Shown here: one piece after another, positions 8,042 through 17,336 of the stretch
How the letters are laid out: the number at the start of each line of letters is the position of its first letter
Position numbering within the stretch: the first letter of the stretch is position 1
Source: Treponema_I sp045599005
GTDB lineage: Bacteria; Spirochaetota; Spirochaetia; Treponematales; Treponemataceae
DNA length: 64,000 bases
NCBI GenBank assembly: GCA_045599005.1
Contig: JAZRVF010000020.1
Span: forward strand, 1-64,000
Direction: 5' to 3'
Made by a program: the position numbers and the translations under genes
Notes under the pieces: generated by a model
The model's input: the letters and a program-made list of their open reading frames with translations, nothing else
What the model was told of the DNA's origin: nothing
Databases searched by the model: none

Positions 8042-8641
8042 TTACAGTGTCTCGTCATATTCCTGCTGGAGTTCTGCACCATGGCGGAAAATCCTTGCCA
8101 GCAGAAACAGAAGGAGTCCGAAAACAATGTAGGAAGCATTCAGTCTGAAATCAACCTTTATATCCTGAACCATGCCCGGCATGAAAACTGTGGAAAGATC
8201 CAGGCTGTTGATTTCTGCGAGACCGGAGAAGAACACAGCGAGGGAACTGATCACACCGAATACAATCACTGCCCATCCGAGTCTGGCAAGATTTTTTGGA
8301 GTGTCATCGGTAAAGGGTTTTCCGGCTTTTACAGGATCCAGAATCTTCCGGACAATTCCCAGTGAATACCAGATTACCGCTGCGCAGGCTGATGCAGAGA
8401 CACAGAGTGCGATAAGCGGTGCAATAAGTCTGTCAAAATCAGGCTGCTGTTTCTGGGAAAGCAGAATCACAATCGAACCCATCTCCAGATTCAGGCTGCC
8501 GTCAATCGCCTTGTCCCTGAAGATGAACACTGCGGGAATCACCACCAGCGCAATGATTGCACCGGCCAGTGCAAAACCGCTTACGATCTTCATGATTGTA
8601 TCAATCACTTTTGCCAGTCTGATCATTTTTTCGTCTTTCAT
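8042..8641 (-). CDS. DUF2975 membrane protein
   Basis: A 199-residue protein with four predicted membrane segments (around residues 18-42, 70-95, 120-145 and 170-188). It contains the DUF2975 landmark AGKPFTDDTPKNLARLGW between the second and third. The start is the ATG in ATGGAGGATTTTATG: the first ATG is part of the ribosome site GGAGG and the second begins the protein. DUF2975 proteins are commonly paired with YozG-type HTH proteins, which may mean that the membrane protein modulates the regulator. Nothing in the sequence shows a catalytic function. Confidence 0.85.
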   Translation of the reverse strand: MKDEKMIRLAKVIDTIMKIVSGFALAGAIIALVVIPAVFIFRDKAIDGSLNLEMGSIVILLSQKQQPDFDRLIAPLIALCVSASACAAVIWYSLGIVRKILDPVKAGKPFTDDTPKNLARLGWAVIVFGVISSLAVFFSGLAEINSLDLSTVFMPGMVQDIKVDFRLNASYIVFGLLLFLLARIFRHGAELQQEYDETL

Positions 8642-8722
8642 AAAATCCTCCATAAAACTCCGCCTCAGTTTTTTTACCGGGCTGTTCCCGGCTGAAACAG
8701 TGTTCAATAAATCGTTAATTAA

Positions 8723-8772
8723 TTATCGTTGAACGATAAATTGATAATAAAAGGGTTTTATATGTTTGTCAA
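8723..8772 (-). promoter_or_regulatory. Promoter and palindromic operator of the DUF2975-HTH operon
   Basis: On the minus strand TTGACA (8767-8772), a 17-bp spacer and TATTAT (8744-8749) form a near-consensus promoter. A perfect 8-1-8 palindrome, TTATCGTTGAACGATAA (8723-8739), covers the expected transcript start. A partial copy, AATCGTTAATT, lies beside it at about 8710-8720. Confidence 0.75.
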
Positions 8773-8774
8773 TA

Positions 8775-8796
8775 GAAAATTAACGTTTTTCGTTAA
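8775..8796 (-). terminator. Weak terminator of the HD-GYP gene
   Basis: TTAACG (8780-8785) and CGTTAA (8791-8796) flank a 5-nt loop, followed by TTTT on the minus strand. The stem is short, so termination may be leaky. Confidence 0.45.
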
Positions 8797-8821
8797 AAAT
8801 TTTGTGCATGACGAAAAATTA

Positions 8822-10117
8822 TCAGCGCATGCTGTTGTAAACTTCTTCGATTTTGGGCCGGGTCTCAAGAAAAATGTCTGCTATCTGCGGATCAAAGTCG
8901 GTTCCACGCCCTTTGCGGATAATGTCAAAACACTGTTCAAGAGGCATTGCGTCACGGTAGCATCTTTTTGCAGAGACCGCGTCAAAAACATCGGCAACAG
9001 CCATGATCCTTGCGCACAGAGGAATGTCTTCTCCGCTGAGTCCCTCTGGATATCCGCGGCCGTCCCATTTCTCATGGTGGAACATTGCCATCTTGTACAC
9101 TTCCTGGGCAAAGTTTTTGTTTCCCCGCAGATGGGCAAAAGTCTCCATGATGATCTCACCGCCGCGCACCGTATGGGTTTTCATTATCTCAAACTCTTCG
9201 TCAGTAAGTTTGCCGGGTTTGCAGAGAATCGCGTCTTCTATTGCAATCTTTCCTATGTCATGCATAGGCGCCGCTTTTGCGATGCACTGGACATACTCCC
9301 GGTTCAGCTTTTTCCTGTTTATGCCTCTGTCCCTCATCTCCTGCATGATGATCTGCACATAGGCAGTCGTGCGCTTGATGTGGCCGCCCGTATTGTCATC
9401 CTTGTTCTCAACCAGAGTCGCAAATCCGGTGATCATCTCGTCGTGGTACAGTTCGATGCTTTTTACGGAAGGGTTTTCAGTATTCATGAAAATGCTGATG
9501 ATCATCAGTGTCACCGCCAGACTGGAGCAGAGAATCTCAGGCTGGAAAACCTGAAGTATTGCGATGATGTTTGCGGTGACCACGCAGATCAGTATTGCGG
9601 AACGCTTGTTCCGGTCAATCTCACGGTATTGGGTGAGCAGCAGTATAAGAGAACCGAGACACAACACAAGCACAACAAGGAAAACCACATAAACCGGAAA
9701 TCCCATTGAGTAATTGGTGTAAGTGCCCTGCCGGAACTCCACCCGGTTCATTGTCGCAATCACTGTGATCCATGCAAGGCCGATAGGAATCCATGGCAGT
9801 GTGTAATGCAATCTGTCTTTTGGAATTCCTACTGTTTTATGGAAGAAATAAATAAAAACCCCGTACAGCACAATATCCAGCAGCAGGAAAAAACAGAGAT
9901 GGCAGATCATGTTGACAGCCGGTGGAACCGTTTCAGGATGATTGACAGTGTAGGCGGTTATGCCGTCAAAAAGAACCTCAAATTCTGCAAGTACAAGAAG
10001 CGCGTCAAAAAGTTTCGAGCATTCCTGTCCGCGTCCGTCACGGATCAGTATGAAACCAAGATAGAGCAGGATTACAAGACATGTAAGCTGCATTTTGCAA
10101 GAGATAAGTATTTCCAT
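8822..10117 (-). CDS. Membrane HD-GYP phosphodiesterase
   Basis: A 431-residue protein from the ATG giving MEILISCKMQLTC, which has AAAAGG upstream. Longer frames reach into the intergenic hairpin and are not credible. The N-terminal half holds about seven hydrophobic segments resembling a 7TM sensor. The C-terminal half is an HD-GYP domain with the landmarks HDIGKIAIEDAIL, KPGKLT, MKTH, HHEKWDGRGYP and ADVFDAV. HD-GYP enzymes cleave c-di-GMP, sometimes other cyclic dinucleotides. All metal-binding residues visible in the motifs are present, so I expect activity. It is transcribed alone, convergent with nothing, and lies back to back with the DUF4349 gene. Confidence 0.9.
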   Translation of the reverse strand: MEILISCKMQLTCLVILLYLGFILIRDGRGQECSKLFDALLVLAEFEVLFDGITAYTVNHPETVPPAVNMICHLCFFLLLDIVLYGVFIYFFHKTVGIPKDRLHYTLPWIPIGLAWITVIATMNRVEFRQGTYTNYSMGFPVYVVFLVVLVLCLGSLILLLTQYREIDRNKRSAILICVVTANIIAILQVFQPEILCSSLAVTLMIISIFMNTENPSVKSIELYHDEMITGFATLVENKDDNTGGHIKRTTAYVQIIMQEMRDRGINRKKLNREYVQCIAKAAPMHDIGKIAIEDAILCKPGKLTDEEFEIMKTHTVRGGEIIMETFAHLRGNKNFAQEVYKMAMFHHEKWDGRGYPEGLSGEDIPLCARIMAVADVFDAVSAKRCYRDAMPLEQCFDIIRKGRGTDFDPQIADIFLETRPKIEEVYNSMR

Positions 10118-10262
10118 AGTCAGAACCTTTTGTGTGTGTTTAAAATCAGTCAATAATATAAGAAGATAAATGCAATTTCGGTTTTCTTCAATGCGGAAAA
10201 AATGTAAAAATGTTGATTGATGTAACCTGTCCGCCCCGATTTGGTTTGTAACGTAAACTGAT

Positions 10263-10381
10263 TGAATGAACGGAAAAAAAACGGAACGTAGCCGGAACCC
10301 TGACAAAAAATGGCTTGCAACTTGTTGCACCGTGATTTTTTGCCAGGGTTCCGGCGATAGTGTAGTTTTTCCGTTCATTCA
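10263..10381. repeat. Long imperfect palindrome upstream of the DUF4349 gene
   Basis: A 16-bp perfect outer stem (TGAATGAACGGAAAAA at 10263-10278 with its complement at 10366-10381) and a 12-bp inner stem (GCCGGAACCCTG at 10291-10302 with 10344-10355) are continued by an A-run/T-run pairing. The right arm ends three bases before the ribosome site AAGGAGG. It could be a small mobile palindrome, a terminator for upstream readthrough, or a 5' UTR structure. The rest of 10118-10395 shows nothing further. Confidence 0.85.
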
Positions 10382-10395
10382 GTAAGGAGGCTTTT

Positions 10396-11388
10396 ATGGC
10401 ATTTGAAAAAAAACACAAACGCAAAGCAGCACTGATTCTTGTTCTGGCTGCATCCGCAATCATTGTTCTTGCCGCCGTATTGGCGCTGATCTTCGGATTC
10501 TCTGATCTTACAGGCTCAAAAGGTACAGTAACTTATCAGACAAACGGATATTCCGCACCGCGTCTTGCTTCTGCAAAGGCTGTCAGCACGGCAAATTATT
10601 CGGCGGACAGAATGTATGTGGAAGAGGCAGCCTTCGAGGCTCCGGCATCATTCTATGATGATTCTGATTCAGCCTACGGCTCGGGCTTTGAGAAAGAGGC
10701 GGTTCCCGATCCGGAGAAAAAGCTTATCAAGACAGGCGACTTAAGTCTTGAGGTGGACAGCCTTTCAGACACCATGGCCGCCATCGAGAAATGGATAGCA
10801 TCATACGGCGGCTATGTGTCTTCGTCAAACCAGTACAGCACAAGTCTTAACATGGTCACCCACGTTCCCCGGGACAGGTTTGACGCTGCAATGGAAGAGG
10901 CAGGTGATTTCGGCAGGATTGTGTACAAGACAGTAAGCAGCCGTGACGTTACCGATGAATACTATGACCTTGAGACACGGCTTGCCACAAAGCGGATTCT
11001 TCTTGAGAAACTCCAGGGCTATCTGCTTGAGGCAAAAAACATCAGCGAGATTATGGAAGTGGAGAGCAAGATCTCAAATGTGACCGCTGAACTTGAAAGA
11101 ATGCAGGGACAGATGAACCGGCTCTCAAAACAGGTTGATTACTCACAGATCTATATCTATGCATCGCTGCCTTCAAATTATAACGAAGACGGATTCATTC
11201 TGCCGGACACAAAGTCAGAGTTCCGGGACTTCGTATCAAATCTGATCAATTTCGGACTTCAGTATGTGATCTCCGCCCTGTACATCCTGCTCTGCGGCAC
11301 ACTCATCGTACTGCTGCTGATTTTCCTTTACTGGCTGTGTTTCGGAAAGCTTGGTCTTGTCCGCCGCCTGTTCAACAAAGTTAAATAA
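10396..11388 (+). CDS. DUF4349 membrane-anchored protein
   Basis: A 330-residue protein with an N-terminal membrane anchor (about residues 12-32) and a second membrane segment near the C-terminus (about 290-316). Between them is a DUF4349 domain with LIKTGDLSLEVDSL, the SYGGYVSSS turn, a VTHVPRDRFDAAM stretch, RDVTDEYYDLETRLATKR and a coiled-coil helix (EIMEVESKISNVTAELERM). The domain should face outward. Its function is unknown; the family resembles membrane-fusion-like or envelope-stress proteins in layout. The ribosome site is AAGGAGG, six bases before the ATG. Confidence 0.88.
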   Translation: MAFEKKHKRKAALILVLAASAIIVLAAVLALIFGFSDLTGSKGTVTYQTNGYSAPRLASAKAVSTANYSADRMYVEEAAFEAPASFYDDSDSAYGSGFEKEAVPDPEKKLIKTGDLSLEVDSLSDTMAAIEKWIASYGGYVSSSNQYSTSLNMVTHVPRDRFDAAMEEAGDFGRIVYKTVSSRDVTDEYYDLETRLATKRILLEKLQGYLLEAKNISEIMEVESKISNVTAELERMQGQMNRLSKQVDYSQIYIYASLPSNYNEDGFILPDTKSEFRDFVSNLINFGLQYVISALYILLCGTLIVLLLIFLYWLCFGKLGLVRRLFNKVK

Positions 11389-11394
11389 TCTGCT

Positions 11395-11600
11395 CAGGTG
11401 ACAAACTTCACTGTCACCCGAGCCGGCTGCATTGTCATCCTGACAAACTGCACTGTCATCCGGAGCAATAAAAACAAGTTTTTTAGTCGAAGAATCTCCC
11501 CATAGTATCATGCGCTTTGCGGGATGTTTCGACTTCGGCTGCGCCTCCGCTCAACATGACAAATCAGTGCACTCGCTGCGTTTCGGATGACAGTTGGTAC
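11395..11600. repeat. Intergenic repeat block of the TGTCAT/AGTCGAAACATC family
   Basis: Two tandem units of about 42 and 26 bp, each starting TGACAAACT, lie at 11399-11466. At about 11518-11565 the minus strand carries TGTCATGTTGAGCG and AGTCGAAACATC, the core of the repeats at 838-1075 and 1906-2160, in opposite orientation. I see no gene here. Confidence 0.75.
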
Positions 11601-11653
11601 AATGCAATGTTTTACTGAAAAAATAAAACTGGCAGTTTCATTGAAACAGGATT

Positions 11654-11659
11654 TATAAT
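11654..11659 (+). promoter_or_regulatory. -10 box of the hybrid kinase gene
   Basis: A perfect TATAAT lies 6 bp before the ATG at 11666, and no Shine-Dalgarno site is possible in between. The -35 region (about 11629-11636) is poor. The spacing predicts a leaderless transcript. Confidence 0.5.
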
Positions 11660-11665
11660 GAAAGA

Positions 11666-14600
11666 ATGGAACCGTCAAAGGACTCTCTTGTTCCCTTTCT
11701 TCCGCATAACGGGCCGCTGTTCAGAAACATGGCCTCGTTTCTGGATGCAATCTGGGAAATAGACATTTACAAAAAGACTGTACGCATTCTTCTGGACAAA
11801 CTGAGAACTGAACTCAACGGTAAAGATCTGTCCTTTTCCGAGCTGGCAGAAAACGCAATCCGGTATGAACACCCTGATGATGTGGACAGAATCCTGCATC
11901 TTATCGATTTTTCCTACCTGAACACACTTAAGGATGATTTCAGTTTTGAATCGAGAGTCATCAATCCTGACGGGCGCTATCATACGGTCCGGCGGGAAGT
12001 CACGCCCTATTTTGATGAAGAAGGCGATGTGACACATGTCTATGTTTCCTGCAAAGATATCCAGTCACTTATAGATGAACGGGCGGAAGCCAGACTTATT
12101 GAGCATCAGTCAAAAGAACTGAGTCGCATGAACGGAATCTTCCAGCAGATAACGGAACGTTTTCCTGTTGGAATTCTGAGCTATACAGTCTCAGACCACA
12201 AAATCCTTCTGATTAACGAAGAAGCCTGCCGTATTTTCACTTTCCCAAATGCGCGCCCTTCCCAGATCCAGGGAAATCAGCTGATGCAGTACGTTATTGA
12301 GGAAGATCTGCCCAACTTACGTGAAGCACTGAAAGGACTCAACAGCGTAGGGGACGAAATCCGCTATACTTTCCGAACGAGGCGCGAGAACGGAGCCACA
12401 ATTTTTGTTGCATGCAATACAAAGCTCTGTCAGTTTTTCGACGGAACCAGATACATTCTTTCCGCATTGCGTGATGTAACCTATATAGAGAACCTGAACC
12501 GCAATCTTCGCCGGGAACGTACTGAATTCCGGGATGCGCTTACACACAATGCCAGGTACTGGACAAGCTTTGACGTTACCGACGGCTATTTCAGACAGGA
12601 CATCGTGAACAGAGAAGGACAGTCCCTGTTCGACATTCTGGGACTTGAACTGCCCATCCATTATGATGTGCTGCACGGTATTCTCCGCGATTCTTATCAT
12701 GCGGAATATCTTGATGATCTTTCAGAACGCACTTTCACATGCCGCGGACTTCTGGAACTTTTTGAGGAAGGCCATACAGAAATCAATGTGAACACACATC
12801 TTCCTGAAAGGGACGTTTTTCAGAACCAGCTTATGCTTCTGTCAAAGGATGAGGAGACAGGACACATCCACTGTTACATCATTTCCTACGATGTGTCCGA
12901 ACAGCATTTCAAGGAACGCCAGCACCAGATGGAACTTCAGAATGCTCTCAAACTGGCGGAAGAATTAAATTTCAGGACAAAACTTATTGCAGGACAGTCT
13001 CAGGAGTTTCTGTCTCTGGTAAACGATCTTTCTGAAGAAGGAATATGGTACTTCTATTTTACAGAAGACGGACAGATTGAATCCGTGTCCTGGAGCGAAA
13101 AATGCCGCCAGATGATAGGCGTAAAAAACAAGAAGGAATTTCCTGACAGACTTGAGCCTTTCCTTAACCGGCTTCATCCCGAAGACAGAGACAGGGTCAT
13201 TGAAAGAATGCGGGAGACTATTGCCGGCAAAAATGATTTTAATGTTGAATTCAGACTGCGTACCAATTCGGAAGGTTATGTGTGGTTCAAGGCACGGGGA
13301 AAATGTGCCCGTCATGCAAACGGAAAGCCCAGGCTTGTTTTCGGAACGAACGCAAACATCAACAACGCGAAGCATCAGGCTGAAGACATGAACAGCCGTA
13401 TGGCCGCACTGATCGGTGGTGCAAACGGTGGTCTTGCGATAAACGAATTCAAGGGCCCCATGCGCTGCGAATTTGTTGATGAGCGTGTTGCGGCGATTCA
13501 GGGCTATACCGCTCAGGAATTCATGAATGTTGCCGGAAAAAGTTTCATGACAAATGTGTGGCGTGAGGACAAAAAGCGGATCAGAAATGAGACTGCCGCT
13601 GTGTTCAAAGCCGGTGGGGCATTCAGTCTTAAATACCGTGTAAGCCATAAAAACGGAAGCATAAAGTGGGTCAACGACTTCGGACACATCGTCACAATGC
13701 CGGACGGAAAGCAGAAAGTCTACCGCTTCATTCAGGACGTTACCGAACAGGAGGAACTGAACCAGAAGCTTTCTTCGGAACAGAAACAGTACCGGGAGGC
13801 ACTCACAAAATCGGCTCTCTACAGTTTTTCTTTTGACGTCACCGAGGGTGTGATAAAGGATCCGATCTATACGGCAGACGGTGAGGACGTACTTGCAAGA
13901 ATCGGTCTTTCGGCACCATGCCGTTATGATGATGAATGCAGGAGATTCATTGAGCAGATGGGCGTTGACTTCATCAGTCCCCGTGCGGAAAAGATTTTTT
14001 CCCAGAAAGGAATCCTCAGTCTTTATAAGGAAGGAATCACTTCTGACTACATGGAATATTACCTAAAAGCCCGTGATTCTTATGTGCGCACTCTGTTCCT
14101 GCTTTCAAAAGATGTAAAGAACGGACATGTGATGGCCACACTTATTGATTTTGATGCAACGGCTTCAATAAAGGCTGAGAAGGAACAGCAGCGGCTTCTT
14201 AAAGAAGCACTTATCCAGGCGGAGAATGCCAACAAAGCAAAGACAACTTTCCTCAGCAACATGAGTCATGACATACGAACGCCTATGAATGCCATCGTCG
14301 GTTACTCAATTCTGGCAAAAAATCGTTCCTCAGAGCAAGTAAAAGTCAATGAATACCTTGAGAAGATTCAGACTTCCAGCAAACAGCTGCTGAGCCTTAT
14401 CAATGATGTGCTGGACATGAGCCGCATTGAATCGGGCAAGGTCGTGATCAACGAAAACCGACTCAGTCTGCCTGACCTGATGCAGGAAATAAAGACAATC
14501 GCTCTTGCCGATGTTCGAAGCAAATCCCTGAATCTTCACATGGAAACAACGGATCTGCAGAATGAGACAATCTGGTCTGACAGACTCCGTCTGAATCAGG

Positions 14601-15772
14601 TTCTGCTGAACTGTCTCAGCAATGCGATCAAATTCACGCCGGAATTCGGTTCGGTCGGACTGGTGGTTTCTCAGCTGCCCTGCGCAAAACAGGGATTCGG
14701 CAGATTCCAGTTCAAGGTGACGGACACAGGAATCGGAATGAGTCCGGAATTCCTGGAGCATATTTTTGAGCCTTTTGAACGTGAGGCCAATTCTACAGTC
14801 AGCGGAATTCCTGGAACCGGTCTGGGGCTGTCCATCTGTAAAAACATTGTTGATCTTATGGGCGGCAAAATCAAGGTCCGCAGTGAAAAGGGCAAAGGTA
14901 CTGAAATTACAATCGATGTGCTTTTCCGCGTGGAGGAACACGGGTTCCAGAATCGGGATAATCCTCTGTTCGCTGGAAAATCAGTTCTTTACCTGGACAG
15001 AAATGTGGACACCTGCATTGCCGTAAACCGGATGCTGGATGACTTCGGACTCAAAAATGATTTTGGCGCTGATTATGATCAGTCAGTGAAGAAAAACCGG
15101 TTTTATGATGTTTGTATTGTGGGTTCGGATTCTGCAGATTCCGATGCGATGGAACTTGTGAAGAAAATACGGAGCCACAGGGAAACAGAAAAGGCATACA
15201 TAATTCTTGCTTCCTATGACTGGACTGAATTTGATTCCGGTTCTGAAGATCAGGAATCAACGGGAGTAAATGCTTTCTGTCCTAAACCTCTGAGCCGCAG
15301 CAGTCTCTATCAGGTTCTGTCCCTGCTTTTTGAGAACAACGGAAAAATGCCGGTGCAGAAGAGGAAATCAGTCTTTACAAATGAAGCTGCTGGGTTGAAA
15401 GTGCTTCTTGCAGAGGATAATGAAATCAACAGAGATATTCTGAGCAGAATTCTTTCGGAGAACGGTGCGGATGTTCAGTGTGTCTTTGACGGTCAGGCTG
15501 CGGTGGAAAAAATCAGCGTAATGAAACCGAACGAGTTTGACGTTGTGTTAATGGATATCCAGATGCCTGTGATGAACGGATACACGGCGTCAAAACTGAT
15601 CCGCGGGCTTTCCAGACCTTATCAGAGAAGCATTCCCATCATTGCAATGACGGCAAATGCTTTTGATGAAGACAAGAAGCAGGCCCTTGAGTGCGGAATG
15701 AATGCCCATGTGGCAAAACCCATAGACATTGACACATTCTTTTCCACAATCCATCAGGTTCTGGGCCGGTAG
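11666..15772 (+). CDS. Multi-PAS hybrid histidine kinase, cytoplasmic
   Basis: A 1368-residue hybrid kinase without membrane segments. The first about 860 residues contain several PAS-like domains; clear PAS/PAC ends are FGTNANINNA and YRFIQDVTEQEELNQKL. A module of about 145 residues occurs twice (about 280-425 and 705-850), each beginning with a sequence like E-F/Y-R-D/E-ALT and SFDVT. The HisKA domain has NMSHDIRTPMNAI with phospho-acceptor H868, followed by an HATPase domain (NAIKFTPEFG, DTGIGMS, GTGLGLSICKNIV). Two receiver-like domains follow: the first has lost the phospho-Asp (YDVCIVGSDS), while the second is intact with D1297 and K1351. No cognate regulator is adjacent. I take the ATG at 11666, since the ATG at 11658 opens only a 34-codon frame. 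Confidence 0.92.
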   Translation: MEPSKDSLVPFLPHNGPLFRNMASFLDAIWEIDIYKKTVRILLDKLRTELNGKDLSFSELAENAIRYEHPDDVDRILHLIDFSYLNTLKDDFSFESRVINPDGRYHTVRREVTPYFDEEGDVTHVYVSCKDIQSLIDERAEARLIEHQSKELSRMNGIFQQITERFPVGILSYTVSDHKILLINEEACRIFTFPNARPSQIQGNQLMQYVIEEDLPNLREALKGLNSVGDEIRYTFRTRRENGATIFVACNTKLCQFFDGTRYILSALRDVTYIENLNRNLRRERTEFRDALTHNARYWTSFDVTDGYFRQDIVNREGQSLFDILGLELPIHYDVLHGILRDSYHAEYLDDLSERTFTCRGLLELFEEGHTEINVNTHLPERDVFQNQLMLLSKDEETGHIHCYIISYDVSEQHFKERQHQMELQNALKLAEELNFRTKLIAGQSQEFLSLVNDLSEEGIWYFYFTEDGQIESVSWSEKCRQMIGVKNKKEFPDRLEPFLNRLHPEDRDRVIERMRETIAGKNDFNVEFRLRTNSEGYVWFKARGKCARHANGKPRLVFGTNANINNAKHQAEDMNSRMAALIGGANGGLAINEFKGPMRCEFVDERVAAIQGYTAQEFMNVAGKSFMTNVWREDKKRIRNETAAVFKAGGAFSLKYRVSHKNGSIKWVNDFGHIVTMPDGKQKVYRFIQDVTEQEELNQKLSSEQKQYREALTKSALYSFSFDVTEGVIKDPIYTADGEDVLARIGLSAPCRYDDECRRFIEQMGVDFISPRAEKIFSQKGILSLYKEGITSDYMEYYLKARDSYVRTLFLLSKDVKNGHVMATLIDFDATASIKAEKEQQRLLKEALIQAENANKAKTTFLSNMSHDIRTPMNAIVGYSILAKNRSSEQVKVNEYLEKIQTSSKQLLSLINDVLDMSRIESGKVVINENRLSLPDLMQEIKTIALADVRSKSLNLHMETTDLQNETIWSDRLRLNQVLLNCLSNAIKFTPEFGSVGLVVSQLPCAKQGFGRFQFKVTDTGIGMSPEFLEHIFEPFEREANSTVSGIPGTGLGLSICKNIVDLMGGKIKVRSEKGKGTEITIDVLFRVEEHGFQNRDNPLFAGKSVLYLDRNVDTCIAVNRMLDDFGLKNDFGADYDQSVKKNRFYDVCIVGSDSADSDAMELVKKIRSHRETEKAYIILASYDWTEFDSGSEDQESTGVNAFCPKPLSRSSLYQVLSLLFENNGKMPVQKRKSVFTNEAAGLKVLLAEDNEINRDILSRILSENGADVQCVFDGQAAVEKISVMKPNEFDVVLMDIQMPVMNGYTASKLIRGLSRPYQRSIPIIAMTANAFDEDKKQALECGMNAHVAKPIDIDTFFSTIHQVLGR

Positions 15773-15804
15773 GAAGCGGGTTCCCTGTTTGGTGGCCCGC
15801 TTCC
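15772..15804. terminator. Hairpin between convergent genes
   Basis: A perfect 9-bp stem, GGAAGCGGG with CCCGCTTCC, overlaps the end of the kinase stop codon and has a 15-nt loop. There is no T-tract, so it is at best a weak barrier between the kinase and the convergent arabinofuranosidase gene. Confidence 0.4.
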
Positions 15805-15847
15805 GGATGCCGGACTGTTGCTGCTGTGGCTGCTGTGACGCGGCCTT

Positions 15848-17335
15848 TTATACCTTGAAACGGAATACGTTCCAGGAAGCGGGTTTCAGAATCAGTGTGT
15901 AGACGCCTTTGTCTCCCTGGACAAGTTCCGCATTGCGGGGCTTCACCAGATCCGGGCTGTCGAAGGTGTTCACTGCATTCACGTCCGGGCCGGCAAGCTC
16001 TGTGCGCACTGTCATTGTGCTGTCACCGAAGGATGCCAGATTAAGCGTAACTTCCTCACTGTCTGCCGTGTCCGTATTCAGCAGGAAAGCTGTCACCATT
16101 CCTTCCTCTTCGTTATAGACAACGCTTGAAGCAACTACAGGTGCGTCCCCGTGTTTTGTCTCTTTTGTGTCAGTCCTGTTCACTGTTGTAAGGACAGTTC
16201 CTCTGCTCAGAAGTGACAGATCCTGGAAAGGATAATATGTGGCCTGCTTGATCGCTTTTCCGCCTTTTGTGGTGATGATCGGGGCAATCACGTTGATCAG
16301 CTGGGCAAGGCAGGAAATCTTTACCCTGTCAGCATGGTTCAGCAGTGTGATTCCAAGACCGCCGACAACCAGCGCGTCAAGCAGTGAATAGCGGTTGTCC
16401 AGAAGACGGGGTGCAACTTCCCAGTCATGATCTTCCTGCTGTGACTGATACCAGACGTTCCATTCGTCAAAAGACAGGTACATGGTCTTTTTGCTCCGTT
16501 TGAGTGCCTTAACATAATCGGCGGTTGCACAGACTGATCTGATGAAGTTGTCCATGTCCACAAAAGAAGCCAGAAAATCATCATTGTTGTTGAAATTCTC
16601 GTAATAGCGGTGGAGAGAAAGAAAATCCACTTTGTCGTAAGTGTGTTCCAGCACGATGCGGTCCCATTCCGGGTATGTGGGCATGTCGGAAGTTGCGCTT
16701 CCGCATACTACCAGTTCCACAGAATCGTCAATCCATTTCATCATCTTTGCGGTTTCAAGAGCTTTCTTTCCGTAGTCGTGGGCATCAAGGTGACAGATCT
16801 GCCAAGGACCGTCCATCTCGTTTCCGACACACCAGGTCTTGATGTTAAGCGGATCTTTGTGACCGTTTCTGATGCGTAGGTCACTCCAGTAAGTTCCGCC
16901 CTTGAAGTTGCAGTATTCAAGCATGTTTGCCGCATCCTGGGGAGTTCCTGTTCCCATGTTGACGGCTCCCATGATTCCGGTACCGGCTTTTTTTGTCCAG
17001 TCGTAGAATTCGTCAATTCCGATTGTGTTGGGCTCAATTGAGTGCCAGGCCAGGTCAAGCCGTGTGGGACGCTGGTCTCTCGGCCCGATTCCGTCAGTCC
17101 ATCTGTATCCTGAAAGATAGTTTCCTCCGGGATAACGTACAAGCGGAATCCGCAGGTCTTTCACCAGCTGGATGACATCTTTTCTGAATCCCTGCTCATC
17201 TGCCTCAGGATGCCCGGGTTCGTAGATTCCATCGTAGACAGCGCGGCCAAGATGTTCGATGAACGAACTGAAAAGCCTTTCGTCCACAGGTGCAAGTGTA
17301 AAATCTTTCTCAACAGTGATTTTTGTCTTTTTCAT
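15848..17335 (-). CDS. abfA: Alpha-L-arabinofuranosidase, GH51 (first enzyme)
   Basis: A 495-residue GH51 enzyme that releases arabinose side chains from arabinoxylan or arabinan oligosaccharides. The (beta/alpha)8 barrel has the acid/base motif WCVGNEMDGPW with E173 and the nucleophile motif SFDEWNVWY with E291, followed by a C-terminal beta domain. Its length is normal for intracellular GH51 enzymes and there is no signal peptide, so substrates must be imported. It is the last gene of the arabinose-related operon and starts 1 bp after the small Cys-rich gene stops. It is clearly different in sequence from the other GH51 enzyme in the same operon, suggesting division of labour between substrates rather than recent duplication. 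Confidence 0.93.
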   Translation of the reverse strand: MKKTKITVEKDFTLAPVDERLFSSFIEHLGRAVYDGIYEPGHPEADEQGFRKDVIQLVKDLRIPLVRYPGGNYLSGYRWTDGIGPRDQRPTRLDLAWHSIEPNTIGIDEFYDWTKKAGTGIMGAVNMGTGTPQDAANMLEYCNFKGGTYWSDLRIRNGHKDPLNIKTWCVGNEMDGPWQICHLDAHDYGKKALETAKMMKWIDDSVELVVCGSATSDMPTYPEWDRIVLEHTYDKVDFLSLHRYYENFNNNDDFLASFVDMDNFIRSVCATADYVKALKRSKKTMYLSFDEWNVWYQSQQEDHDWEVAPRLLDNRYSLLDALVVGGLGITLLNHADRVKISCLAQLINVIAPIITTKGGKAIKQATYYPFQDLSLLSRGTVLTTVNRTDTKETKHGDAPVVASSVVYNEEEGMVTAFLLNTDTADSEEVTLNLASFGDSTMTVRTELAGPDVNAVNTFDSPDLVKPRNAELVQGDKGVYTLILKPASWNVFRFKV

Positions 17336-17336
17336 A

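Noticed and set aside
11658..11762. A 34-codon frame starting at ATG 11658, with AGGA upstream, before the hybrid kinase
   Set aside because: The product looks random and the ATG overlaps a perfect TATAAT -10 box. The kinase frame begins 8 bases later.
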